Program-made: the position numbers and the translations under genes
Shown: positions 1 to 9,925 of the stretch, one piece after another
How the letters are laid out: the number at the start of each line of letters is the position of its first letter
Position numbering within the stretch: position 1 is the stretch's first letter
Notes under the pieces: model-generated
What the model was told of the DNA's origin: nothing
Seen by the model: the letters and a program-made list of their open reading frames with translations, nothing else
The model's database searches: none
Source: Amaranthus tricolor
Taxonomy: Eukaryota; Streptophyta; Magnoliopsida; Caryophyllales; Amaranthaceae
DNA length: 64,000 nucleotides
Direction of reading: 5' to 3'
NCBI RefSeq assembly: GCF_026212465.1
Contig: NC_080049.1
Location: 35,798,385 to 35,862,384 of the forward strand

Positions 1-3000
1 AATAAAACTACAATTCCAACTTCGGCACCAGGGCCCTTTAAAGATGGAAGTCAATCAAATGAAGATGAAATAATTAGCAAGTTCAATGCAAAGGGTGATC
101 AGGCAGACAGCAAAAGCATGGATTCAGCCAGGTCAACTGAAGAAGAGGATGATGATGATGATGATGTATGTGATGTAATTTTGTTATGAGTAGGTTAACT
201 TGTTGGGATTATGGTGTTATGGATATCAAGTTGTTTCCTTTCTTTTAGGACTATGAAGAAGCACAGAAAACTGTGGCTATAAATCAGGAAATTAAGCGTG
301 TTTTGACAGAAGTTCTCCTGAAGGTTGTGTGGAATTTTTTAGTTACTTTAATGTTCTCTTATCTCCGTTTATTGACTCTCTCTATCTCTGTCTCTCTTTT
401 CCTGTTTATAGGTGACAGATGAGCTTTTTGAAGACATTGCCACACAAGTACTGAATGAAGATGATCCTACTGTTGGCGGTAATTACTTTGATTTTTGCAT
501 GTGTAATTTGTTTTGTTGTTGCCTGTTTTGCTTTTACCTGACTTTTGGCCCTTCTGAATGGTGCTTTCTTAAACAGCTGAGGTTAATCCTGCGAACAATA
601 GCTCCGTTCATGAGGCATCACCACCATCTCTACCAGCTGCGGCTCCTAAAGCTACTGCAAAGGTTCTCATTCCAATTAAAGCAAAGGAATCTGAGGGACA
701 TGCTAGTAGAGAATCCAATTCTGGTACACATGGAAATGTTTTAGGTCTTGCAAATTATGACTCTGATGATGACGATGAAGTCCAGACTCCAATTGTTTCC
801 AGTTCTGGTGCTGGTGAAAATGGTCATCAACAGTTAGAAGCTGAAGATTCTAGGAAAAATGTGGTAGCTGCTGAAGGTGATCGTAGAAATGGAAGTTCAG
901 TTGGGGCTGAAAGCAGCCTAAACCGTGATCCTCCAGCTTTCAATGAGCATGGGACTGTTAAGGATTTGGATGATGAGGCTCATCAAACCTCTTTTAGAAG
1001 CTCCATGTCTCTGGATAAGAAAGGTGATGATGTTAATGGTGAATCTATTGTTAAGTCAACAGATAATGGTCGTAAGTCAAGTTTTAGTAGGCCTGATATT
1101 GCCAACGAGGAAGAAAATTCAAGAAAGTCAGCCAAAGATGATTCTCAGGAAAAAGAGGCTAAAAGACGTGACAGACATGAAAGTAAGAGAAGTTCATCCG
1201 GTAGGGACAATCGCAAGGGGTTAGAGAGTGGTAAGGAAAGGGAATCTGAGAGGGAGGAGACTCATATTAGACAAGATGAGAAGCGTCAAAAAAAGGATAA
1301 AACGGAGGATTATAATACCTCTAGAGAGAAGGTGAAGGAGCAAGATGATAAACGCGAGGAGAAAGTAAAGGGATCTGATTCTCGAAAAAAGTCTTCTCAT
1401 CCTGAAGATAAGGATGGCAAAAGAGATCGGGAGAAAGACAAGAAAAGAAGCAGTAAAGATGACACAGATAAGAAAAGAGAGAGAACAAAGGATGCAAAAA
1501 GTGACAAATCAAGACACAAATCAAGTGATGCAAGTAGACACAGACGGCGACGTTCCTCCTCAGTTGGAAGAAAGGGTAGAAAAATTGAGGAAAGCACGGA
1601 TGGCTCAGATGAAGAAGCCTCTGATGACTCTAAAAGGTTGGTTATATATCTCACCTGTTTCCTTCTCTGTCACTGGTACAGGCCAGTTAATGTCAATAAC
1701 AGTATTCTGTTCTATTCTGCAGGAAGGTTCATTCAAAAAGGCGTAATATGTCCCCCTCCCCTGTCAGGTCTAGGCCAAGGTATGTACCAAGTGAATCTTA
1801 TCATTTGTTTGCAAGTTAACAGTGTATCCACTTTTTCTTCTTGATCTTTGACATATACTTCTCCATCCCAGCCATTTTGCCTCCTTTTTTTCATTAATTT
1901 GTAAATAAAGGCCAAAATAACTTTTTTTATAAAGGTTTTTTGCACCGAGACGTCACTTTGAGCAATTTGGGTAGCGTTTCGTGGTGATTGAAGTCGGACG
2001 TTCCCAAATCGCAGAAACGTGGCCATGTTCCACGTTCCATGTAACTATGACGGAGACTAAGAAGTTGGCTATAATGGGTTAAGTTAGTGGAGTATTTAGA
2101 AATGAGAGAAAGAATATAGAGAGTAAAAGAGGTGGGAGTCATTGGGGCAGACTAAAATGGAAAATAGTGCAATTGTGTGGTACAGGGGAGTATTAGGTTA
2201 CTATTCTCTCATTGTTGGCATGGCTATTTAAGGGAGTGCATGTGATAATGTTGATGGGCTTGAAAGATCTAGATGATAGATATCCAGTGCTTTTCCTTTG
2301 AAGGATTTCCTATTGTTTAATGAGTGATTCATATATCATAGAGCGTATGTAACTTGATTCTATATCTGAAAGCTTAAGGAGAAAAGTTTTTGTGCTTAGC
2401 TTAAGACACAATCCAATAAGTTTTCGTGCTTATTCAAGTATTTAAGTGTAGTTGCAACTTTGTCTTTTATGGAGACTTGTTATTGTCCTTTTTAAGATGT
2501 CTTCTTGGTCCTTCTATTGAACATGGTTTACTTTTTTGATTATTGTATGATGTTTTAAATGCATTTTTTGTGCTTGGAGTCCTGTTTTGTTTCTCTTTCT
2601 TACAACTAATGTGATTTTGTTAGCAAATTAGTTTGGTCCAAAAATATACTTGTGAATCTTAACTCTTAATACTTGCACCACTTCTCAAATTAAAGGGAGA
2701 AAGAAGGGGTGCAAGTATTAAGATATGGAGGAAGAATTCAAGTTACATAGAAAAGTCTTTTGTTTCTTCAATGTCATAGTTTTTTCTTATGTGCTATTAT
2801 TTAATATGAATTAATTAAGTTGATGTGTTTACAACTTAAGCTTTTCTTTTGTTCTTTGTGGCTATATTTGTGGCCTTGTGGGTCAGTAAAATAAGGAAGG
2901 GAACTTAACTTTGTCACCTTCCAAGGAATTGGAACTTATTTTTTACCTTGTTCTTTTGTTGTCATGTCACATAATCATTTGAGCATTCCTATTGTAGATG

Positions 3001-4512
3001 CTGTCCACTTTTCTCAGTAATATTATTCTTCTTATTGTTTGGATAACAATGTACGAGGGGAAAGGAAAGGAAGGTAGGGAAGGGAAAGGAAAGGGTGAGA
3101 ATAATGAGCAAAGCTTCCCTTTTTTTGTTAAGGAGAGATGGGAAGGGAAAGGAAGAGAAAACTCATTTACCTTCTAAATCTTTTCACTTTTGGAGAGATT
3201 TGTCTATTAACAAAATTAGAGAACCAAATCCCTTCTTTTCAAATTAATCTCCTCCAAAATTGTTAAAAATAAATCCCTTCAAATATTTTCCTTTCCTCTT
3301 CCTCCAATTCCGCTATTCCAAACATAGTGTTTTAAGTTTTTACATATTTGATGTTGAGAAGCATATGGCATTAAAATGAAACTACCTTTTTATGAACGGA
3401 GCAGAACTTTATTAATCACCAATGCATTATAGTATATCTTTGGGAGATCATGTACTTGCCTCAAAGGAGAGTCATGGAGATGTGTATTTTCGTTCCTTCT
3501 CAGTTCAATCTTTTTTTGTTTCTCTTGTGGGTATTAAAATTTCTATACTTAGCATATTCTTTAATCGCTTCTTCTCATTTGCCTAATGTTAGCATTGTTT
3601 GCTCGTTTGTTATTGTTAACAACCCTACTATTGGTCTTTTTGTCATTTCTACTGTTACCAGTGCTACTATTGTGGTTGTGAGTTATGTATTGTAACTATG
3701 TTATAATTATTTGTATCAATCTTTCATAATATAAACTATTTGTTTGGTGAATTTAGAATGTTCTTTCGACTGAACTAATTCATATAAGGGAATAATGTTG
3801 CCTATGTTTGCATTTTGCTTTCTTTTGGGGACCCTTTCTTTCTTTCTTACATGTATGAGTCGTTTGAAACCATCTCTCTAATAGTCTTCTCATTGTTGAG
3901 ACAGGTTAGGGTTTCTTTTTTTTTTTTTTTGCATTTATAATAGGTGCTGATGGTTTACTGGTCTTTGCCTCTAGTTACTGCCAGGTTTAATTTGAACCAT
4001 ATTCCTGGATATAGGACGTGATGAAGGGGTTATATAGAGCATGAGTCGGAAGTTTTGTGAAATGTACTTTGATTAAATGAATATGTTGCAGTATGAATGT
4101 TTTAAAAATAATTTTAATTCAGCTTTGGCTTGGTTTTCATTGTGTATGGACAATTAACTTCCTAAGTTCTTCATTTCTGACAATTTGCGTAGGAAGGGTG
4201 GGTATTTATCTGGTGTTTTTTTCCATGCGAGTATGTGACATTAGTATACTCGTTTTCTTTGTCAATTAGCAAATTTATGTGTCAAGGGCTCACTCTTTGC
4301 TCATAGTGAATAAGCATGAGTATCATGTCCTGCATTTGAAGTCATTGCTCATGGGATCAGTATGATGGATGTTTTTATTTTTAGACGAGTTTCGCGGTCT
4401 CCTCATAGCAAGCATTCACAGCGCAGGCATTCTCCTTACTCTTCTCTTGACGATAGCAGGTATGCTTTGGTATTACATTGTTAAATCGTGAGTCTTAAGT
4501 TTCTTTTAGTAA

Positions 4513-4552
<40 letters not shown>

Positions 4553-5188
4553 ATTACGTCAATGACATAAATGGCTTCCGCATAAGTGGGGTTTAGGGGG
4601 TTGGATGTACACAACCTTACCCATTAATGATAACAAAAGTTGTTGATTGACCCTTGGTAGCAAATTTCATCAATATTTTCATACATAAATAAAAAGTGCA
4701 CGTGATTTAATGAATTAACCCTAGGCAAAAGAGAGTGCTTCTAGTTTATCCGGGAACAAGCAAGTGGGGCATAATTCATACTCCCGTTGTTTCTAAACAA
4801 ATAGGCCACTTGTAGCGTTTATCTTACAATCCATGGTGTTTTTATTAGATTCTTGGTTAAGGTTGCTGATAAAAGGTAACTTTAGAAAGTTCTTCAGTAA
4901 AATTTTCCGTATTTTGGATGTAGCTCATATTTTTGGCTCTGATCCGAAAATGTGGCCTAATTTTTAGGAATGAAGAGAATGTTGGAATTTAGATTAGGCA
5001 AAGGTGGCAAATGACAAACCAACATTAGAAGAGAAAAGTGTACTAGTTTACTAATACAGATAAAATTAGGTGAAAGGTAAAGTGTAGTTATTTTTAAAAC
5101 TTCACAAATTGTCTTAACTTGTAAATATCTATACAGGAGTAGGAGGTCAAGGTCGAGGTCCCGATCACCAGTTCATCGACGTAGATGA
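1..5188 (+). CDS. RS/KR-rich nuclear protein, C-terminal 516 residues (5' end outside window)
   Basis: Seven exons join in one frame with GT-AG borders: 1-165, 249-323, 412-478, 577-1636, 1723-1779, 4385-4459, 5137-5188 (TGA 5186-5188), giving 516 visible residues. The order is an acidic run (EEEDDDDDD), a predicted helical stretch (EEAQKTVAINQEIKRVL...DELFEDIATQVLNEDD as split over two exons), a Ser/Pro/Ala linker, an acidic NYDSDDDDE motif, a long highly charged Lys/Arg/Glu/Asp/Ser region (about residues 210-440), and an RS tail ending SRSRSRSPVHRRR. Such tails occur in splicing and mRNA-processing proteins, so a nuclear RNA-processing role is inferred from composition only. I do not recognise the family; no RRM, PWI, SURP or zinc finger is visible in this part, and a diagnostic domain may lie upstream of the window. 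The frame is kept across all six introns, so the gene looks intact. Intron 5 (1780-4384) is unusually long and repeat-filled. Confidence 0.82.
2664..2724. repeat. Short inverted repeat in intron 5 of the RS-rich gene
   Basis: CTTAATACTTGCACC near 2664 is mirrored by GGTGCAAGTATTAAG ending near 2724, with a loop of about 30 bases. This could be a small MITE remnant or a chance hairpin in the intron RNA. Confidence 0.5.
3036..3330. mobile_element. MITE-like insertion in intron 5 (TIR around TGTTTGGA)
   Basis: The left edge reads TATTGTTTGGATAAC followed by a purine-rich GGAAAGG tract. The right edge carries a pyrimidine-rich CCTTTCC tract and GCTATTCCAAACATAG, so the two ends are inverted copies. 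Size and structure fit a small non-autonomous DNA transposon. No coding capacity is seen, and the target duplication could not be fixed. Confidence 0.5.
4515..4551. repeat. (TA)n microsatellite in intron 6
   Basis: About 18 uninterrupted TA units lie just downstream of the exon ending at 4459. Immediately 3' (about 4560-4650) is a stretch with GGTTGGATGTACACAACCTT, a phrase typical of plant SINE or retro-fragment ends. The same phrase seems to occur in reverse near 16605-16640, in a PHT2;1 intron. Confidence 0.8.
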
Positions 5189-5620
5189 GCAAATCAACAG
5201 TGATGAAGATCGGTTGCTGTTTCATCTGTCCGGATTCTGGCAGGTTCCAATATGCTGTGTCATGCAGGATGAACGTGTATTTGCAGTACTAAATACTAGC
5301 CAGTGTTCTCGAATTCTTCAAGCTTTTGGTTACTGCTGAAATCTACATGCCGAGCAGTGAGATGTCCAGGATACATTCTTCGTTTGCGTATGTCTGTCGA
5401 TATCAGTTTTCCGAGTAGCTACAGAGACAAGAGGTTGTTGTAGCTACAGATTTCAGATTGATCAATAGGTATTGGTGTGTTTCTCCATGTGCCTTTAGGT
5501 TGTATTTTCTTAAATATTGCAACCAATAGGCATTTTTGCCTTTTTCTGTTTATTTTGGGATTTTAATTCTATTAGTAAGTTGTATGTTGTACTAGTTTTT
5601 GACTTGTGTTTCATTATAGT
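5189..5620 (+). other. 3' UTR and downstream flank of the RS-rich gene
   Basis: Non-coding sequence follows the TGA at 5186-5188. It is less AT-rich than the surroundings up to about 5480, then becomes T-rich with TTGTATGTTGTACTAG near 5578, a plausible plant polyadenylation region. The inverted-repeat transposon at 5625 starts immediately after, so the transcript probably ends before about 5620. The end is inferred. Confidence 0.45.
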
Positions 5621-5624
5621 AAGG

Positions 5625-7650
5625 AAAAATTACACAAGCTACCTAATTTATAGTACCTTTTGCAAAAAATACCTAATATAGTTTTTTTTCAAAAAACTAC
5701 CTTAAATGACATAAACGTTTGTAAAAGACTAACACTTGACGATTTTCGTATGTTGACCATTAAAATTTTATTTTGACCAGAACGTGGGGTCGCGTGAGTT
5801 ACTTAAGTCAACATTTATTTCTCTTTTAAGACATGATTTCTTCTAATTCGTTTTCCTTTTTCCTTTAATTCTTAAGAATCCTAATTCTTTCCCCCAAATT
5901 AAATTATGTCTTTTCCTTTCACATGAAAATCAAAGTTCGATAGATATGGATGTGGAGTTCCTTTTGCAATTCGTGGACCAAGGAAACCGTTAATTGTTCT
6001 TCCTTATGACTCTTGAACAATAAAACTTAAAGTAATTAATTCAATTTTAGAAGATGCAACGCAATGTCATTTTCTCTCTTACTCTTACGGCCTGTTTGGT
6101 TGATGGTAATGGGAATGAAATATTGTAATAGCAATAGTAATGAAGGAATGGATATGAGAATTGGTAATGAAGATTCTTTTGTTTGGTGTACATGACTAAA
6201 GAATGGTAATAGAAGATAATATTTCATTGATTGCATTTGGTTGTTAGTAATAAAAAATGGTAATGACTCTTAGTTTCATTATTGTATATTTGTATCTAAA
6301 AGCATTATTGTATCTAAATTATTCTATCTAATGATTCTTTTTTTAATAATAATATTTTTTTGGATAATTACATACATTACCTTTTTTTCTTCATTATTTT
6401 TTCTTCAGCTCGAAACAACATTACTTTATTTTATTACTACAGTAATACTTCATTACCATTACAGCCTAATACAGGTTGTTTGATGGTAATAAAAATGGCC
6501 CTTTTTGGTAATTTCATTACCTTATTTTATTACCATCCATTACCATTGAAGGCATCCAAACAACCGAATTTTTTATTACTTAATTTTATTACCATTACCG
6601 CCCTCTAATACTATGTACCAAACGGGCTGTTAGAGGAAGATGATGGAGATAAGGTTTCATCAGATGATGAGAATTGTGTGTGAAAGTAACATGATAAACC
6701 CAGTTTTTGCTTGAAAATTTGTTGAAATTGTGAAAAAGATTGGGCATTAGCAGTGGGTAAAGAAAGTTGAATGTTGAGATGATAAAGATTAAAGATTATT
6801 CAAAGAAGCCATTGAAATGAAAGGTTTTTCCAACAAATTGTTTTTCATCATGTTTTTTCAATTGAATTGAATGTTGGGTAAAAATAGTAGACTGTTGAAA
6901 CCTTTTACCTTTAATGAAATTTCAATGCACAAATTGTGTTCTTCAAGTTTTTGAATTAGCTTGATTAGTCTCAAAGTGATGAACATTGATGGCAATTTTA
7001 GGTTATTTTTGTCAAAAGCTTTAGTGATATTTTTTCTTTTTTCCGTTGTTGTTAATTATATTAGTTTAACTCTGTTTTGACCTTTATTTTTCCAATTTAT
7101 CTTTTTTGATTTATTTTTTTGATTTGTGGTGAAATTTAGAATAAGAAATCATAAAAAGTTTCATGGATTTTGTTTTCAAAATAAAGGGTTTACTGATATC
7201 TCTGATAGTACACAATAATTCATCATTACTATACTAGAATCATTTTTATCTAAGAACAACTTAGATTAAAATTTGAAAAACATAAATTTTCTTTTCGGGT
7301 GGAGTAGCATATTGTACTGGTATGGGCGAGGTGTGTAAGGATTTGGAGTACACTGTACACCTTTCAGTTGTTACCAAGAAACTGTCTGGCATTGTATATA
7401 TGGAGGAAATAGTCGAAAAAATTAGGAAACTGGAAGAAAAGTAAGAAAAACAATAGAGGGAATGGTACATTTAATGAAGTCAAATGCCTTTTACATACAA
7501 AGTAAACGCCCCACTTAACGGTCAACTGTCGATTTCTGTCAAGTCTTTTGAAAACAAAAATATCATATAAGGTAGTTTTTTGCAAAAAAAAGTAAATTAA
7601 GTTGTTTTTTGCAAAAAGTGTTATATATTAGGTAATTTTTTGTAATTTTT
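5625..7650. mobile_element. Non-autonomous DNA transposon with ~130-140 bp terminal inverted repeats (Mutator-like)
   Basis: The left end (about 5625-5765) reads AAAAATTACACAAGCTACC, then repeated TTTTGCAAAAAA and AAAACTACC blocks and a CTTGACGATTTTCG motif. The right end (about 7510-7650) is the reverse complement in the same order, ending AGGTAATTTTTTGTAATTTT. TIRs over 100 bp with no transposase ORF inside fit a non-autonomous Mutator-like element. The interior (5800-7500) has no long ORF. It contains a second, nested element at 6088-6629. A clean 9-bp target duplication was not seen. The element abuts the 3' end of the RS-rich gene. Confidence 0.6.
6088..6629. mobile_element. Tourist/Harbinger-like MITE nested in the Mutator-like element
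   Basis: The 542-bp element begins CGGCCTGTTTGGT and ends ACCAAACGGGCTG; the reverse complement of the end, CAGCCCGTTTGGT, matches the start at 11 of 13 positions. It is flanked on both sides by TTA (6085-6087 and 6630-6632), the classical PIF/Harbinger target duplication. Subterminal GGTAATG/CATTACC repeats dominate the interior. No transposase is encoded. Confidence 0.7.
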
Positions 7651-8181
7651 ACTTTTGATTAATTAGGTCAATTTTGATTTATTCAGACCTGATATGTTTA
7701 AATCACTTTTTCTTATGTAATGTTTAATTCAATGAAAGGTTGAATTTTGAAATCTTAATCCTTACCGCTTTAGACAAAAAATTTCCTATTTAAAATATCG
7801 AATCTATGCCATAAGGAATAAAAAATTAAAGGCATTAAAAATCTTCTTATTTAAGAGTATTTTTCTGGATATTTGCTTAGATAAAGAAATTTCTTCTCTA
7901 TAGTAATTAACAAAATAAGAAATCACCCTATTCAAGAAAATCCAAGAGAATACTTTTTATTGAGATTGGTTAATGAAGGTTTATGATGTTCACATGAAGA
8001 AATTTATAGTGCGGAATTTGATGAATATTGAATTTGTATTAATTATTCAATAAGAGGAACACCTTTATTTATACATCATTTGACCATCTAATAAGGAATC
8101 TAAATATTACGGAATATTAAAATTAAGGAAACTAAATCAGAATAATATAAAATATAAAATAAAATATTCTACTTTCCTACA

Positions 8182-8349
8182 CTCCCCCTCAAGTTTGGTC
8201 TTGGGATCACCGAGGCCGAACTTGCCAAAAATATTCTGCAATGCTTTTGAGCCAATTGCCTTGATCAGAAAATCCGCCAGTTGATCTTTTGATTTTACAT
8301 AGAATATTTTGATAATTTTTCCGGCAAATTTGTCATAATTGATTTTCAA
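8182..8349 (-). pseudogene. Copia RNase H C-terminal remnant
   Basis: The minus-strand frame gives FYVKSKDQLADFLIKA followed by FGKFGLGDPK, which matches the conserved end of Copia polyproteins (V-x-S-x-D-Q-L-A-D-x-x-T-K-A ... K-L-G). It runs straight into the polypurine tract and the 3' LTR, the expected position. Everything upstream in pol (integrase, reverse transcriptase) is missing. Confidence 0.75.
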
Positions 8350-8709
8350 ATTTTTGAGTTTGGAGAGGAAAACGGGTATATAATTTTAATTGATTGGATG
8401 AACAAGATTGGGATTTAAAATGAGTGAAGTACTTGGCTTGGAAATCGATCACCCCACGCGGATCCTTGGGTGACCCAAATGAGGGCACGCGGGTTTGGCT
8501 TGGGGTAGGGCTAGGGTTTTGTTTTTGTTAGTGTCCATATAAAAAGAGATATTTTTGGTTTGTTTGATGAAATCTGATTTTGGGGTTCTTGGATTTAGAA
8601 TGTTTGTTTGTCGGTTTTCTTGATGAGGAATGACGAATATAGTCTTGCCACCATTTCGGTGACTCACCGGAGCATAAGAGGCGACTTTTTCATTTTTGAA
8701 CTCATCACT

Positions 8710-8935
8710 TCACCGAAATGATAAATTCTCTAAGTCTGACCAGATTTTTTTTCTTTTTTCACTCCCCCTTTCGTCAGTGATAGGCCCAAAAAAGATGGAA
8801 ATCCATGCCCACAATTCATGGGCATTAGTAGTATGGTCAATAACAACATTGATAATGGTGGTTTCAAGGGTGTAAAGTATCCATGATATCACTTTTGCAT
8901 CGTTTTGTTTCCATTGAGGATCTTTGTTTTTTAGA
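8710..8935 (-). pseudogene. Copia gag (UBN2-type) remnant
   Basis: The minus-strand frame reads DPQWKQNDAKVISWILYTLE followed by HTTNAHELWAWISIFFG. This is the W...D..V.SWI....T.ELW..I...F pattern of plant Copia gag proteins. The frame ends soon afterwards, so gag is truncated by the same internal deletion. Confidence 0.7.
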
Positions 8936-9854
8936 GGGGCGACAATTGATATGATTGAGCTGCTACCGATCTGCTATCTTTTGTTTAATTTCATTACACC
9001 ACTTGGTGTAATTTGTAAAATTCAAATTTTTAGAAAAATTTGGGTAAGTATGGATTTTTTGGTTATATGTTTGGATATTTTGGAACATTCGTTCCAAGGA
9101 AATCATCGTTTGAGGATTTTTTATTTATTTTTTTTTCTGGTTTGATTTTATTATGGTTTTGGTTTAATTTTGATATGGTATTTTTGAGTTTGGTTTGGTT
9201 TTGATTTTTTCTGTTAATGATGAATGTCATGGCTTATCACCGGTTCCCAAAAAACACCATTGGCTCTGATACTGTGAAGAAATTTATAGTGCGGAATTTG
9301 ATTTGGGTTTAATTTGGTAAATATTGGATTTGTATTAATTATTCAATGAAAGGAACACCTCTATTTATACATCATTTGACCATCTAATACAAAATTTAAA
9401 TATTACGGAATATTAAAATTAAGAAAATTAAATCAAAATAATATAAAATATAAAACAAAATATTCTATTAGTATTCAACTTTCCTACAAGATATAGCCTT
9501 AAAATATAAATCATTTAAGCAATACTCCTCGGTTCTGAGCAAGTATTACAATTTATTTTGAGCAATTTCGTAGATCCATTAATTTTAAATTTCCAAATAA
9601 AATTGTAATTTTTATTTTTCTTTTAAGGAAACGGCCAATTCTGGGGTCAACTTCTTCATTTGCAAGTTCCCTAAAAAATTAAGTCTGCAAGGGGTGAGAT
9701 TGAGAAGCACACCATTTGATCTCACAAGTCACAAGGAAGGTACACTTACACTACTTTCCCAACTTCCGATGGATCCGTTAATGGTGGTGGGTAGTTCCCC
9801 ACACCCATTAACCATTAACGTGTTTGGTACTTTTCCACTTCCCTCCTTTTCCCT

Positions 9855-9863
9855 TATATTATA
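9855..9863 (+). promoter_or_regulatory. Candidate TATA box of the RAY1-like gene
   Basis: TTATATTAT lies about 65 bases upstream of the proposed start ATG at 9926, with a C/T-rich leader (CCATTTCTC-type bases) between them. Spacing allows a short 5' leader. Position-based inference only. Confidence 0.4.
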
Positions 9864-9925
9864 CAAATTGTACTGTTTTCATCCCTTTTGTTTCACTTTC
9901 AATACGATTCTCTCACAATTTCACC

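Larger units (their letters stand above)
7995..9488 (-). mobile_element. Deleted Ty1/Copia-type LTR retrotransposon (TRIM-like), minus strand
   Basis: Two LTR copies lie in direct orientation: 7995-8181 (3' LTR on the minus strand) and 9275-9488 (5' LTR). Read on the minus strand the LTR starts TGTAGGAAAGT and ends TTTCTTCA, with the canonical TG...CA. Next to the 5' LTR is GTATCAGAGCCA (minus strand, about 9261-9272), matching the initiator-tRNA-Met primer-binding site used by plant Copia elements. Next to the 3' LTR is CTTGAGGGGGAG, a polypurine tract. The internal part is only about 1.1 kb and keeps a gag piece and the tail of RNase H, so most of pol is deleted. LTR lengths differ (187 and 214 bp), and no 5-bp target duplication is evident. 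A solo LTR of the same family is at 25504-25662. Confidence 0.82.

Noticed and set aside
861..1533. Overlapping ORFs on both strands within the RS-rich exon 4
   Set aside because: Low-complexity AAG/GAA-rich coding sequence is open in several frames; only the frame continuing through all exons is kept.
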